This document shows positions 25,977-34,070 of a stretch of 64,000 bases of DNA, in pieces. The notes beneath the pieces were generated by a model, which saw only the letters and a list, made by a program, of their open reading frames with translations, was not told the DNA's origin and ran no database searches. This DNA is from Frondihabitans sucicola (GTDB taxonomy: Bacteria > Actinomycetota > Actinomycetes > Actinomycetales > Microbacteriaceae), in NCBI RefSeq assembly GCF_030296615.1, contig NZ_AP027733.1, forward strand, positions 372,001 to 436,000, given 5' to 3'. Both the position numbers and the translations under genes were made by a program. Position 1 is the stretch's first letter; every line of letters begins with the position of its first letter.

Positions 25977-26186
25977 TGCGTCGCGCTTGATGTCCTCTCG
26001 CGCGACGCATGGTCGCCACCCCGAGTCCCAAGCTTCCGGGGTGGCGGCCCCTTCCAGCTCCTGCCGTCGACTAGTCCTCGCCCGGCAGGCCGAGGCCCAG
26101 CGCGAGTCCCCCATCTTCCGCGCTGGGCCTCACTTCATGCCTGAACGAAGAACGCCCCGTCACGATCGCTCGTGACGGGGCGTTCT
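25977..26186 (+). ncRNA. Five-hairpin intergenic array, candidate structured RNA
   Basis: Five stems occur in 210 bases: 25977-26009 (TGCGTCGCGC/GCGCGACGCA), 26015-26045 (GCCACCCC/GGGGTGGC), 26061-26088 (CTGCCG/CGGCAG), 26092-26131 (GAGGCCCAGCGCG/CGCGCTGGGCCTC) and 26149-26186 (17-bp stem, a likely terminator). The first loop contains GATGTCCTCTCGCG, the complement of the CGCGAGAGGACATC leader type. The second and fourth share the loop CGAGTCCC..A..CTTCCG on different stems. It could be the 3' end of the 25407 message, a processed sRNA, or only stacked terminators. Confidence 0.4.
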
Positions 26187-26192
26187 GGTCGG

Positions 26193-26423
26193 CTAGGCAG
26201 ACCGGGCGAGTACTCGCTGAAGCTGGTCGACCCAACCTTGCAGCTCTTCGCGAGTCCAGAACTGTCGCGTGGTGTGGAAGTCGACGCCGTCCTCGTGATC
26301 CTCGGTGGTGACGGTGAAGCGGCCGTCCTCCTCCAGGACTTCGTAGACGGTCGTCCAGCCGTTGGCGCCGGTGGTCTCGAAGGCAGCTTCGTTGCGGCAG
26401 GGGGCCGCGTTGGTGTTCGTCAT
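26193..26423 (-). CDS. Unknown small protein (76 aa)
   Basis: MTNTNAAPCRNEAAFETTGANG is followed by a strand-rich middle and a C-terminal helix (WTREELQGWVDQLQRVLARSA). Second gene after 26498-26767 in the same unit; short intergenic hairpin GGGCCCCGCG. Function unknown. Confidence 0.65.
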   Translation of the reverse strand: MTNTNAAPCRNEAAFETTGANGWTTVYEVLEEDGRFTVTTEDHEDGVDFHTTRQFWTREELQGWVDQLQRVLARSA

Positions 26424-26497
26424 GATGATCCCTCCTGGGCTGGAATGCGGAAGGGCCCCGCGAGACATGCCCGCGAGGCCCGAGTGGTGGTGGTCGT

Positions 26498-26767
26498 CTA
26501 GGAGGCGACGCGCGCGCGGCGCTCGATCTCCTCGTTGGTGACGTACTTCGCCCAGCTCAGGCTGTGCTCGTTGATCTTGATCTCGACGCCGTAGCCCTCG
26601 ATCTCCCGAGTGGCCTGCTGGCCGGTCTCGTCGAAGGCCAGCCAGCGGCTGGTGTTGTTGTCCTTCTGGATCGTCCAGCCGTTGGTCGCGAGGTAGACGC
26701 CGCCCTTGAGGCGCGCCCAGTTCAGGTCTTCGCGGTGAGCCTTGTTCTGCTCGACAGTGGTGTGCAT
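26498..26767 (-). CDS. Unknown small protein (89 aa)
   Basis: Not recognised. MHTTVEQNKAHREDLNWARL is followed by GVYLATNGWTIQKDNNTSRW, a short Trp-rich beta pattern, and a basic helical end (EEIERRARVAS). First gene under a class I promoter. Confidence 0.65.
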   Translation of the reverse strand: MHTTVEQNKAHREDLNWARLKGGVYLATNGWTIQKDNNTSRWLAFDETGQQATREIEGYGVEIKINEHSLSWAKYVTNEEIERRARVAS

Positions 26768-26835
26768 GATGTCCTCTCGTGAGCCTGTCCCTCAAGCTCG
26801 CTTGCTACAGTACATGCTTTGTGCATGTTCGTCAA
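26768..26835 (-). promoter_or_regulatory. Class I promoter and AGGGA-loop leader
   Basis: TTGACG, 17 bp containing ATGCACAAAGCAT, TACTGT (26812-26807). Leader stem GAGCTTG-AGGGA-CAGGCTC, then GAGAGGAC. Confidence 0.85.
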
Positions 26836-26909
26836 CTCTGGGCGCTAATCCGAGGCGCTCCCCGTTTCGGCGGGCGTCTCCGTGACGCTGGTCCTGCGCC
26901 AGGCCGGCT

Positions 26910-26925
26910 CTCCCATCCCTGACCC
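26910..26925. repeat. Dispersed 16-bp repeat, copy 7
   Basis: CTCCCATCCCTGACCC on the + strand. Confidence 0.8.
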
Positions 26926-26960
26926 CCTGCCCTTTCGTCACGGGCTGCATGACGACGCGA

Positions 26961-26996
26961 CGAAGCCCCGAACAACTCGCGTCATCCGGGGCTTCG
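26961..26996 (-). terminator. Hairpin terminator
   Basis: CGAAGCCCCG/CGGGGCTTCG stem just after the 27006-27271 gene. Confidence 0.6.
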
Positions 26997-27005
26997 TCGA
27001 TCAGG

Positions 27006-27271
27006 TCAGGCGGCGCGGGCCGTCCTGGTGAAGGCGTCGTAGTAGCCGCCCTCGTAGGCGTCGGCCAGCTCGTCGATGTCGTCCGAGTCGGAGCCGTCCC
27101 ACTCGGCCTCGCGGCCCATGATCTTGCGGAACAGGCTGGTGGGGGTCAGTTCGCCGGACCACTCGCCGCTCAGGGGGCGGAGGGCTCCGTGGCACCCTGG
27201 AAGCGCTGCTCGGCGCGCGCCTTGGTGGCGCCCATGGCTTCGGCCTTGTCGATCTCTTCGTTGCTCAGCAT
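27006..27271 (-). CDS. Unknown acidic small protein, frameshifted (about 88 aa)
   Basis: The ATG at 27271 gives MLSNEEIDKAEAMGATKARA. The frame is lost in the GGGGG run at 27173-27177. One extra base continues PLSGEWSGELTPTSLFRKIM, then DSDDIDELADAYEGGYYDAF, to the TGA at 27006. The acidic C-terminus is plausible for a small regulatory or mimic protein, but nothing specific was recognised. Confidence 0.6.
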
Positions 27272-27346
27272 GATGGTCGGTCCTCTCGGGCCCCGTCCCT
27301 CGGGGCTTCTTGAGTGTTACAGTACACGCACTAGCGATGCGTCACA
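27272..27346 (-). promoter_or_regulatory. Class I promoter and AGGGA-loop leader
   Basis: TACTGT-like TACTGT at 27325-27320 (GTGTACTGTAA). Leader stem GCCCCG-AGGGA-CGGGGC, then CGAGAGGACC. The promoter overlaps the 3' end of the upstream gene. Confidence 0.8.
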
Positions 27347-27633
27347 AGTAGTTCTGCGATCGTGTCGCGCCAACCGATGTTGAAGACGCCGGACGCGGCC
27401 ATCTCCGTGAAGGCGCGCGCGGTGACGCGGGCCGTGTCGACGAGATGGAAGACGGGCGCGAACGCACCCGCTCCCGCGCAGAGTGTGACGAAGACCATGA
27501 GGCCGACGTTGGTCTCCTTCCGCTGATCGCCCTTGGCATCGATGGCCAGGAAGATCGAGAGGATGATGCCCATGGCCGTGAGCGCGATGAGGATGATCCC
27601 GACGTTCCCCATGGCATCCCCGATCTGCGTCAC
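27331..27633 (-). CDS. Small membrane protein (100 aa)
   Basis: The GTG at 27633 overlaps the upstream stop (GTGA). Two membrane segments (about 9-28 VGIILIALTAMGIILSIFLA and 42-62), then a helical tail. Last gene of the 30478 to 27331 lipoprotein operon. Confidence 0.65.
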   Translation of the reverse strand: MTQIGDAMGNVGIILIALTAMGIILSIFLAIDAKGDQRKETNVGLMVFVTLCAGAGAFAPVFHLVDTARVTARAFTEMAASGVFNIGWRDTIAELLVTHR

Positions 27634-28295
27634 GAGGCCGTCGAGAGCACTTCGAACCGCGGCCCATGCGTGCCGAACAGCTCGTCCGTGCGCACCTTCT
27701 CGACGGACCCGGGCTGCGACCAGAATCGCCCGCTCGTGCGCACAGCGATGAGGTCGAAGCGTCCCTTCACCACCGTCTTGACGGGCAAGGCGTCCAGGGC
27801 AGCGACGGTCTCGACGATCGTCGTCTGAGGGAGGTGGTTCCACTCGCCGAAGGCGTAGTGCCAGGGCGACAGCGTGAAGCCGTCCGCCTCGGCCGCGGTG
27901 AGATCGGCGATCGCGCGAGTGAGCGTGCGAGTCATGCCCTCGCCGGTCCACTCGGCGTGCGAGAGGGCGTAGGCGCGCCGCTCGGCCGTGGAGCCGAGGG
28001 TCGATGCCGCGCCGAGGGCGTCGAAGTGCGCGTCGGGGTAGCCCATGGCGTACTCGGCGGCCTGGTGGGCCGTTCCGAGCGCATGGATGATGGTCTGCCG
28101 AGCGTTCCGCACGGATGCGTGTCCGGCGCACATGCGGCGGGAGTCGATGTTCGGGTCCTGGCTGCTCCAGCGGAGCGTGCAGCCCGCCACCTCGCACCGC
28201 GGCACCAGGTGCTCGTCGACCTCGAACTCGATGACGGCGTCGCCACCGGGGACCTCGATGCTGCTCTCCTGGTAGACCCAGGAGATTTCACTCAC
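27630..28295 (-). CDS. Unknown Cys/His protein in the lipoprotein operon (221 aa)
   Basis: The GTG at 28295 overlaps the upstream stop. The N-terminal part has CEVAGCTLRWSSQDP and MCAGHASVRNARQ, a C-x4-C ... C-x2-H pattern suggesting one metal site. The C-terminal half is mixed (LSPWHYAFGEWNHL). Function unknown. Confidence 0.65.
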   Translation of the reverse strand: MSEISWVYQESSIEVPGGDAVIEFEVDEHLVPRCEVAGCTLRWSSQDPNIDSRRMCAGHASVRNARQTIIHALGTAHQAAEYAMGYPDAHFDALGAASTLGSTAERRAYALSHAEWTGEGMTRTLTRAIADLTAAEADGFTLSPWHYAFGEWNHLPQTTIVETVAALDALPVKTVVKGRFDLIAVRTSGRFWSQPGSVEKVRTDELFGTHGPRFEVLSTAS

Positions 28296-28540
28296 GGGGG
28301 CGAGGGCACCTTGGTCACCCAGATACGGGAGGCGGCGTCGACGAGCGGCCGCGCCGGGGTCTCGGAGTCGATGTCGTACTCGTGCTCCTCGGCCCACTCG
28401 TCGAGGCACGCCTGCGCGAGCACTCGCGCCTCGTCGTCCGTGAGGTCGTGCCCGTACACGTAGATGCTGAGTGGCTTGCTCCACTCATCGCCTTCGTCGT
28501 GGGTGGTGGTGATCTCGCGATGCGCGGCCGTCGTCGTCAT
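28292..28540 (-). CDS. Unknown small acidic protein (82 aa)
   Basis: MTTTAAHREITTTHDEGDEW is followed by IYVYGHDLTDDEARVLAQAC, an amphipathic helix. The ATG is directly preceded by a GGGGACACGGAAATC junction motif that also follows the lipoprotein stop. Function unknown. Confidence 0.65.
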   Translation of the reverse strand: MTTTAAHREITTTHDEGDEWSKPLSIYVYGHDLTDDEARVLAQACLDEWAEEHEYDIDSETPARPLVDAASRIWVTKVPSPP

Positions 28541-28560
28541 GATTTCCGTGTCCCCTGGAG

Positions 28561-29469
28561 CTACTTGCCGACCGGGCGAGCCCACTTGAGCTGGTAGAAG
28601 TCGGGCAGGTTCTGGATCGGCTTGCCGACGGCGGTGTAGTCGCTGGCACCCTGCTTCTTCGAGGTGATGAAGAGCGTCGTCGTGTTGTCGGAACCGTGGG
28701 CCGCGAAGCTCCACTGCGTGCCGTCTGCGGCCTGCACGTCGACGAGGCCGGGACCGTCGATATCCTTGCCCCAGAGATAGGTGGGCTCCACGGGCTTCGG
28801 GGCGGGTGCCGCGTTCGGGTCCTCGGTGGTGTCGGGAGCCCGAGTCTTCCACGAGGGGACGTTGTGGTCGTCCAGGACGAGGTCCTGGTCGGCGCTCTCC
28901 CGCGTTGCGCTGCCGTTTTCGACAGGAGCCTTCTTGAGGTCCGAGACGTCGTACGACCAGGTCGAGAGCGTCTCATCCTTGCCGTCGAAGTCGACGGTGG
29001 CGACGAGCGTGTGCGGCGCCTTCATGTCGAAGCCCACGCCGACCACGCTGGTCTTGGCGCCGTAACCCGGGATCGTGTCGACGAAGTTGAGGTTCGTCCC
29101 GGCAGGGAAGCCCGCCGCGACCGGGACGATCGGCACGGAGGTCTTGTTGCTGGCGCTGTCGGTGTTGAGGCGGTAGAGGCCGTCCCCGGAGATGTAGCCC
29201 TCCGGGTAGCTGTCGCTGGGGATCGACGTGATCGTCGTGACAGTCCCCTTGGCAGGGTTGATGGCCTGAAGAATCGAGGCGTCACTGTCCGTTCGAACGG
29301 AGGCGATCCACGAGCCTGCGGGCAGGCTGGTGGAAGCCCCCGCCTGCGAAGACGTGCCGCCCGTGGCCTTCTCGTCGGCCTTCTTCGAAGCGGACGGGCT
29401 GCACCCCGTGAGGGCCAGGGCCCCGATAGCGACGAGTGCGGCCGCGACGGTGATCTTGCGGATGTTCAT
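28561..29469 (-). CDS. Tandem lipoprotein, member 2 (302 aa)
   Basis: Signal peptide MNIRKITVAAALVAIGALAL, lipobox LTGC at about residues 20-23, a Ser/Lys/Thr linker, then a beta-rich extracellular domain. Paralogue of the next gene upstream. Shared landmarks are SGDG.Y, a TIPG/TMPG-x-G-x-x-T segment, FD...PHTLV, GKP.Q.LP and a terminal WARP.GK. Predicted surface-attached. Role unknown; superinfection exclusion or host-surface remodelling are hypotheses from location only. Confidence 0.8.
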   Translation of the reverse strand: MNIRKITVAAALVAIGALALTGCSPSASKKADEKATGGTSSQAGASTSLPAGSWIASVRTDSDASILQAINPAKGTVTTITSIPSDSYPEGYISGDGLYRLNTDSASNKTSVPIVPVAAGFPAGTNLNFVDTIPGYGAKTSVVGVGFDMKAPHTLVATVDFDGKDETLSTWSYDVSDLKKAPVENGSATRESADQDLVLDDHNVPSWKTRAPDTTEDPNAAPAPKPVEPTYLWGKDIDGPGLVDVQAADGTQWSFAAHGSDNTTTLFITSKKQGASDYTAVGKPIQNLPDFYQLKWARPVGK

Positions 29470-29536
29470 GATTCCCCTTGTGTCTCAGGCCCCTGATGGC
29501 CCGGATGATGCTGGAAGGTGGTGGTGGTCTGGGCGA

Positions 29537-30478
29537 CTACTTGCCGAGAGGGCGCGCCCAGGCGATGTCCGTGCCGCTGGGGAGCTGCTGGAGCGGCTTG
29601 CCGACGGTGTCGTAGGTCGAGCCGCCGGAGGCGCGCTTGGAGACGAACAGGGTCGTGTCGGTGTCGCTGTGGCGGGTCGAGAAGGCCCACTGGGCGCCGT
29701 CCTTGGTGTGCACCGCGGCGTCGGTCCCCGACGGCAGATTCGGGTCGTAGCCGTCGTCGTCGGCCGTCATCCACGGATAGACGTAGTTCTCGGGGATGTC
29801 GGCGTAGACGTCGTCGCCGTCCTCGTCCTTCTGGCCCGTGGCCTTGGGGAACGCGGGCAGGGCGGTCACGTTGTCGATGTCGAGTCGGCCGTCGTTGTAC
29901 GTGGCGACGGTGAGCTTCTCGGGGGCCTGCGTCGGCTTGGTGACGTCGTAGCCCCAGGCCGTGACGTCGCCGCTGTCGTCCATCGTCGCGTCGACGACGA
30001 GCGTGTGGGGCGTGTCGAGGTCGAACCCGATCGACTCGATCTTGGTGCTCGGGCCGAATCCGGGCATCGTCGAGACGATGTCGATGGGGTCCGAGTAGGC
30101 CTTGTCGTCGCCGACCTTGATGAAGTTGATGGCGGTCTCGTCGTCGACGTCGTCGGCGGGAATCCAGTACTGGCCGTCACCCGAGAGGTACTCGATCGGG
30201 TAGTGGCCGCCGTTCGTCTCGATCTCGCCGATGTTCTTGAACGAGCCGGTGGCGGGGTCGTAGATGTTGAGCCGGGTGTAGGTGCTGCTGTCCACGGTGG
30301 CGAGCATCCACGCACCGGAGACGGCGGGCGCATCCTTGGTCGCGGCTGGCTTCGGCGCGGAAGCGGCGGAGGTCGACTTGGGCGCTGCGGTCTTTGCGCC
30401 GGTCGAGCTGCATCCGGTGAGCGCGAGAGCACCCACGGTGATGAGGGCGGCGGCCGCAGTGATCGTGCGGAACTTCAT
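29537..30478 (-). CDS. Tandem lipoprotein, member 1 (313 aa)
   Basis: Signal peptide MKFRTITAAAALITVGALAL and lipobox LTGC. An Ala/Lys/Pro/Ser linker follows, then an Asp-rich beta domain (about residues 55-313) with YLSGDGQYWIP, FDLDTPHTLVVDAT and a terminal GTDIAWARPLGK. Same family as the downstream gene. Acidic blocks (DDVDDETA, KDEDGDDVYAD) might bind Ca2+. First gene of its operon. Confidence 0.8.
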   Translation of the reverse strand: MKFRTITAAAALITVGALALTGCSSTGAKTAAPKSTSAASAPKPAATKDAPAVSGAWMLATVDSSTYTRLNIYDPATGSFKNIGEIETNGGHYPIEYLSGDGQYWIPADDVDDETAINFIKVGDDKAYSDPIDIVSTMPGFGPSTKIESIGFDLDTPHTLVVDATMDDSGDVTAWGYDVTKPTQAPEKLTVATYNDGRLDIDNVTALPAFPKATGQKDEDGDDVYADIPENYVYPWMTADDDGYDPNLPSGTDAAVHTKDGAQWAFSTRHSDTDTTLFVSKRASGGSTYDTVGKPLQQLPSGTDIAWARPLGK

Positions 30479-30534
30479 GGTTGTCCCCTTCGGCGTCAGG
30501 TCCCTCCCGACGTCATCTTTAGTGTAGCAGGTTG
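30479..30534 (-). promoter_or_regulatory. Class II promoter with AGGGA-type leader
   Basis: CAACCTGCTACACTA at 30534-30520. The leader stem GTCGGG-AGGGA-CCTGAC (one wobble) precedes AAGGGGAC before the ATG at 30478. Confidence 0.7.
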
Positions 30535-30582
30535 CGAGTAACGTTCGACGCAACGCCCGCTCTGCGGACGATTTCCGTGTCC

Positions 30583-31188
30583 CTAGCTGGCAGCAGCGCG
30601 CAGATCACCGAGGCGCAGCATCATCGGCCCGATGGCCGCGCGGATGGCCGCACGGTCGGAGTTCGACAGATCGCGGACCAGCTCGGGCGTCAGGGCGTCC
30701 AGCTCGTCGGCGAAGCGCATGACGATGTCAGAGACGCTCGCGTCGCCTTCGCCGCGCTGAGCCATGGCGAGGAGTCTGTCGAACTCAGTGCGGTGTTGCC
30801 GACGGCCTTCGAGGGCGCGCTGGCGCGGGTTGTTCTCGTCGAGCCCGTACTGCTCGATCGTCTCGGCATCCAAGCGCTCTCGGATCACGTTGCCCACGTG
30901 GTAGCGGATGTTGGCGGGGATCGTCACCATCGCAGCCATCCCCTCGATGGAGGCGCGGTAGATCGAGCCGACGAACTGCTTGTAGGCGTAGGTGCGTCCC
31001 AGCCAGTCGGGACTTCCGTCTGCTCGCGGGAAGGTGGCCCTCGCGTCGATGAGGAGACCCGCGATCTCGCGGTAGGTCGCGGTGCGCTGATTCTCCGACA
31101 CGACCTGGAGGCTTCGGATGGCGTTGATCGTCGCGACCTGAAGGACGGCCTGCCGCGCTCGGGTCGAGGGTTCCGGTGCGGCCGTCAT
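30583..31188 (-). CDS. Unknown helical protein (201 aa)
   Basis: Not recognised. Helix-rich and basic, with FPRADGSPDWLGRTYAYKQF, YRASIEGMAAMVTIPANIR and YHVGNVIRERLDAETIEQYG. The length and the alternation of basic and acidic helices are compatible with nucleic-acid binding. Its TAG stop is part of a GGGACACGGAAA motif. Last gene of a five-gene operon. Confidence 0.65.
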   Translation of the reverse strand: MTAAPEPSTRARQAVLQVATINAIRSLQVVSENQRTATYREIAGLLIDARATFPRADGSPDWLGRTYAYKQFVGSIYRASIEGMAAMVTIPANIRYHVGNVIRERLDAETIEQYGLDENNPRQRALEGRRQHRTEFDRLLAMAQRGEGDASVSDIVMRFADELDALTPELVRDLSNSDRAAIRAAIGPMMLRLGDLRAAAS

Positions 31189-31898
31189 GAGGAGGGGGTC
31201 GTGAGGGTCTCGGCGAGAGACTCCCCCGCCACGGGCCAGAACACGCCCTCGTGAATGGTGACGACGCCCTCGGTGTCCATGTGCAGCCAGGTGCCCTCAC
31301 GCGCGACGCCGACACCGGGGATCACGATCTCGGCGCATTCCGACTCGGGCAGGTGGCGGGTCTGGATGACGCCGCCGCTCCAGCGCGCGAGCATGTCCCA
31401 GTCCGCCTCCTCGGTGAGCTTCACAGCGACGCCGCTGGCGATCTCTGGGCGGTAGGCCACGTCCTGGAAGTGCCGCTCCGTGAGGCGGGTGTTCGCTTCG
31501 GCATACTTGGCGGCGAGCTGGAGGAGGAACTTCACGTCCTCGGAGAATTCGGCGGGGAAGCTGTCGACGGCGCGACCGAGGGCGGCGAAGCGGTCCCTCT
31601 CGGCGTCGCTGATCTGAGGTCCGAGTTCGATGTCGGGGCCTACCCAGTCGCTGGAGACGGCGAGGAACGCGTCGGCCGAGTCCTTCGGGATCGTCACGAG
31701 CCCGGACTTCTCGCCGAGGCGGAGGCTGGCGGCGAGGATGCCGTTCCGGTCCAGGTCCCAGAACGACACCTGCCCCCGCATGATGAAGTCGCGGTGGCCG
31801 TCGCCGGTGGTGACCCGCTTGAGCAGCAACGACGGCATGCCGAGCGTCGGGTCGAGGTCGGCGTAGTAGCTGGTGATGGGGGTGGTCAACGTCTGCAT
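31185..31898 (-). CDS. Unknown protein (237 aa)
   Basis: Not recognised. Starts MQTLTTPITSYYADLDPTLG. The middle is helical (FLLQLAAKYAEANTRLTERH). The C-terminal half is strand-rich (VIPGVGVAREGTWLHMDTEG). Overlaps the next gene by 4 bases. Confidence 0.65.
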   Translation of the reverse strand: MQTLTTPITSYYADLDPTLGMPSLLLKRVTTGDGHRDFIMRGQVSFWDLDRNGILAASLRLGEKSGLVTIPKDSADAFLAVSSDWVGPDIELGPQISDAERDRFAALGRAVDSFPAEFSEDVKFLLQLAAKYAEANTRLTERHFQDVAYRPEIASGVAVKLTEEADWDMLARWSGGVIQTRHLPESECAEIVIPGVGVAREGTWLHMDTEGVVTIHEGVFWPVAGESLAETLTTPSS

Positions 31899-31949
31899 GT
31901 GGGGTTCCGTTCGGAGCGGGCGCCGCGGCGCCGGGGTGCGGGCTTCGGG

Positions 31950-32303
31950 TTAGCGGAAGCCGTCGGGGTACTGGGCGTGAAAGGCGTCCGCGTCGATGTA
32001 GAACAGATGCGGCCGCGCTTCGCTGAAGGGGATGAGGGCGCCGACTTCGGCGAGGCGGGCGAGGAGCGGTTGCGTGCCCTTGCGGATGTTCGCCTTCGAG
32101 GTCCGCGTCTCGATGTGCAGGCGCTCGACGAGGTCGCGGGCATTGAGAACGCCCCGAGGGCGCGCGCTGTACGGCTCGCCGCTGATCTCGGGGCTCGCGG
32201 ACGCATTACTGGCGTCGATGAAGTACTGGATGTCCCGGAGGGTCTTCCGCTCGATCCGCGTCAGCAGGCGCCGGGTCTTGAGAGCGGGGTCGGCGGTCGT
32301 CAA
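31950..32303 (-). CDS. Winged-helix-like small protein (117 aa)
   Basis: The TTG at 32303 overlaps the upstream stop and follows a GGGACACGGAAT motif. The C-terminal half (VLNARDLVERLHIETRTSKA ... LLARLAEVGALIPF) looks like a helix-turn-helix with a following wing. The N-terminus is a basic helix (LTRIERKTLRDIQYFI). Possible local regulator; family not identified. Confidence 0.6.
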   Translation of the reverse strand: MTTADPALKTRRLLTRIERKTLRDIQYFIDASNASASPEISGEPYSARPRGVLNARDLVERLHIETRTSKANIRKGTQPLLARLAEVGALIPFSEARPHLFYIDADAFHAQYPDGFR

Positions 32304-32668
32304 TTCCGTGTCCCCTCGGTCGCCGGTGCCGACGCGGGCGCACCGACGATCTTCGTGAGGGCGATGGCCGCGGCGACCAGGCCGCCGCCGACGGCGCCCA
32401 TGACCAGCGCGAGCGTGCTGAGGGCCGGGTCGACGTCGATCGGGACGCGTGCGAGGACGACGGCGCCGCTGATGAACGCGATCGCTGACCACTGGAAGAG
32501 CTTCAGCATCCGCCGAGCAGTCGCGCGCGATGCCCGCGCACCGTGGATTCCCCGACGAGTGCGGACGATCGAGTCGATCCCCTCGGCCGCGGCGGCGAGG
32601 AATGCCCCGAGGCAGACGGCCCCGAGGAGGCCCAGGCAGAACAGCAGGGACAGGCCGAGCACGCTCAT
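32300..32668 (-). CDS. Small membrane protein (122 aa)
   Basis: Three hydrophobic segments (about 4-26, 58-75, 84-108) with an Arg-rich loop between the first two (RTRRGIHGARASRATARR). Overlaps both neighbours by 4 bases. Function unknown. Confidence 0.65.
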   Translation of the reverse strand: MSVLGLSLLFCLGLLGAVCLGAFLAAAAEGIDSIVRTRRGIHGARASRATARRMLKLFQWSAIAFISGAVVLARVPIDVDPALSTLALVMGAVGGGLVAAAIALTKIVGAPASAPATEGTRN

Positions 32669-33339
32669 GCGCCCGTCCAGACGTCACCGGGGCGGGCGAG
32701 CCGCTCGAAGCGGAAGCCCGAGTAGTCAGGTCGGCCATCGAGGGTGCCGACGGAGGCGACGGCCTCGATGAGGTGGAGCCGCGCGAGAGCGAGCGAGCCA
32801 TCGGCGACGACCGTGTCCTCGTAGCGCTCGAAGTCCCCTCGGTATGCACGGACGCGGTCGCCGATGCGGAGGTGGCCGAGGTCGCTTTCGACCCAGTAGC
32901 AGCCATCGGCCTTGAGGGACGCTGCCGTGGAGTCCAGGATGTCGAGCAGCACGCGCGTGAAGTACCGATTGGGCACCGGACGCCCGGTTGCCGGATGGAA
33001 GAGCAGGCTTCGGTAGGCGATGTGGGGCGCGATGTCGGGGACGGTGATCGTGACGGTGTCCTGCCGACCGAGAGGGGCGCCAGGAGCACCCAGGGCGAGC
33101 CTGTCGAGAGTCTCGTCGATGTCGTCGAGCAGACCTGCGATCATTGCGGTCACGTTGCTGCCACCCATGTCGTAGCCGTGGCGGATGTTCCAGGCCACCC
33201 GGCTGACGATGTCATCCATGGTCTGGCTCTCGGCCCTGTGCGCCACCTCCGGCCTGGGGATGGTGATGTGCTCGGGGTTGACGTCTGCGCGCCTCGGTCG
33301 AGCGCGGTCGGAGGTGCTGACGCTTGACGTCAGAGTCAT
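32665..33339 (-). CDS. Unknown protein (224 aa)
   Basis: Not recognised. Basic N-terminus, then a helical region (DDIVSRVAWNIRHGYDMGG) and a C-terminal half with YSGFRFERLARPGDVW. First gene of the 33339 to 30583 operon behind a class II promoter with an 80-base leader lacking the AGGGA hairpin. Confidence 0.65.
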   Translation of the reverse strand: MTLTSSVSTSDRARPRRADVNPEHITIPRPEVAHRAESQTMDDIVSRVAWNIRHGYDMGGSNVTAMIAGLLDDIDETLDRLALGAPGAPLGRQDTVTITVPDIAPHIAYRSLLFHPATGRPVPNRYFTRVLLDILDSTAASLKADGCYWVESDLGHLRIGDRVRAYRGDFERYEDTVVADGSLALARLHLIEAVASVGTLDGRPDYSGFRFERLARPGDVWTGA

Positions 33340-33422
33340 GGGGGTCTCGCTTCACTCGTCTCGAACACGGGGGCGATGCGGAACCGGGACCCCCTACAGC
33401 CACGGTTCCACGTCGCCAATCT

Positions 33423-33437
33423 TAGTGTAGCAGGTTG
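33423..33437 (-). promoter_or_regulatory. Class II promoter
   Basis: CAACCTGCTACACTA on the reverse strand. Confidence 0.65.
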
Positions 33438-33441
33438 CTAA

Positions 33442-34062
33442 CTAGGCGATCAGCTCGATAGGCTCTCGCGCCCACCAGCGATCGATCGCCACGGGCTCCT
33501 GGCGGCGGCTGAGGGCTCGCGCCTCGGCAGTGACGAGCCCGCACTCGCATTCGCGGTCCAGGGCCCTCCTGGCGTCGTTTGCGGCGTGCCTGCGGAACTT
33601 CCTGAGCGCCTGGAGCACCTCGGAGCCGTAGTCGATGCGTCCCTCGTCGGCGGCGAGGCTCGCGAGGCGGTCGGCGGCGAGGCTCGCGAGGCGGTCGGCG
33701 GCATGGTTCAGGGGGTCGCCCGAGTGGCCGCGGACCCAGTGCGCGATGATCTCGCGCGATTCGGCCAGCTCGGCGAACTCGTCGACCAACTCGGGCCGGA
33801 ACTTGGTCGGGCCGCCCAGGTCGAAGCCCGTGATGATCGCATACGGCGCGATGAGCGTCAGGGTCACGCGACTGTCCGTGCGCAGGTGCACCTCGGACCC
33901 CTCGGGCGTAGCCCTGACGGCCTCGATGGCGGCGCGCAGCTCGGTGCTGCCGACGTCAGAGGGGGTGGCGGACTGGCCGTACGCGTACGTGCCGTTCTCG
34001 CGGACCCAGGCCCATGTGCCGCGCGCCATCCTTCCGGAGGCATCCGAGCACACGGCGATCAT
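33442..34062 (-). CDS. rnhA: Ribonuclease HI (206 aa)
   Basis: RNase H fold with the full acidic set: Asp7 in AVCSDAS, Glu41 in STELRAAIEAV, Asp63 in LRTDSR and Asp123 in NHAADRLA, plus the flexible-loop His113 in WVRGHSGD. It should cut the RNA strand of RNA:DNA hybrids, for example R-loops or replication primers. At about 50 residues the C-terminal extension is longer than in bacterial RNase HI. It includes an ASLAADRLASLAADEG direct duplication (24-25 bp) and an Arg-rich tail. Confidence 0.85.
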   Translation of the reverse strand: MIAVCSDASGRMARGTWAWVRENGTYAYGQSATPSDVGSTELRAAIEAVRATPEGSEVHLRTDSRVTLTLIAPYAIITGFDLGGPTKFRPELVDEFAELAESREIIAHWVRGHSGDPLNHAADRLASLAADRLASLAADEGRIDYGSEVLQALRKFRRHAANDARRALDRECECGLVTAEARALSRRQEPVAIDRWWAREPIELIA

Positions 34063-34070
34063 CGGAGCGC

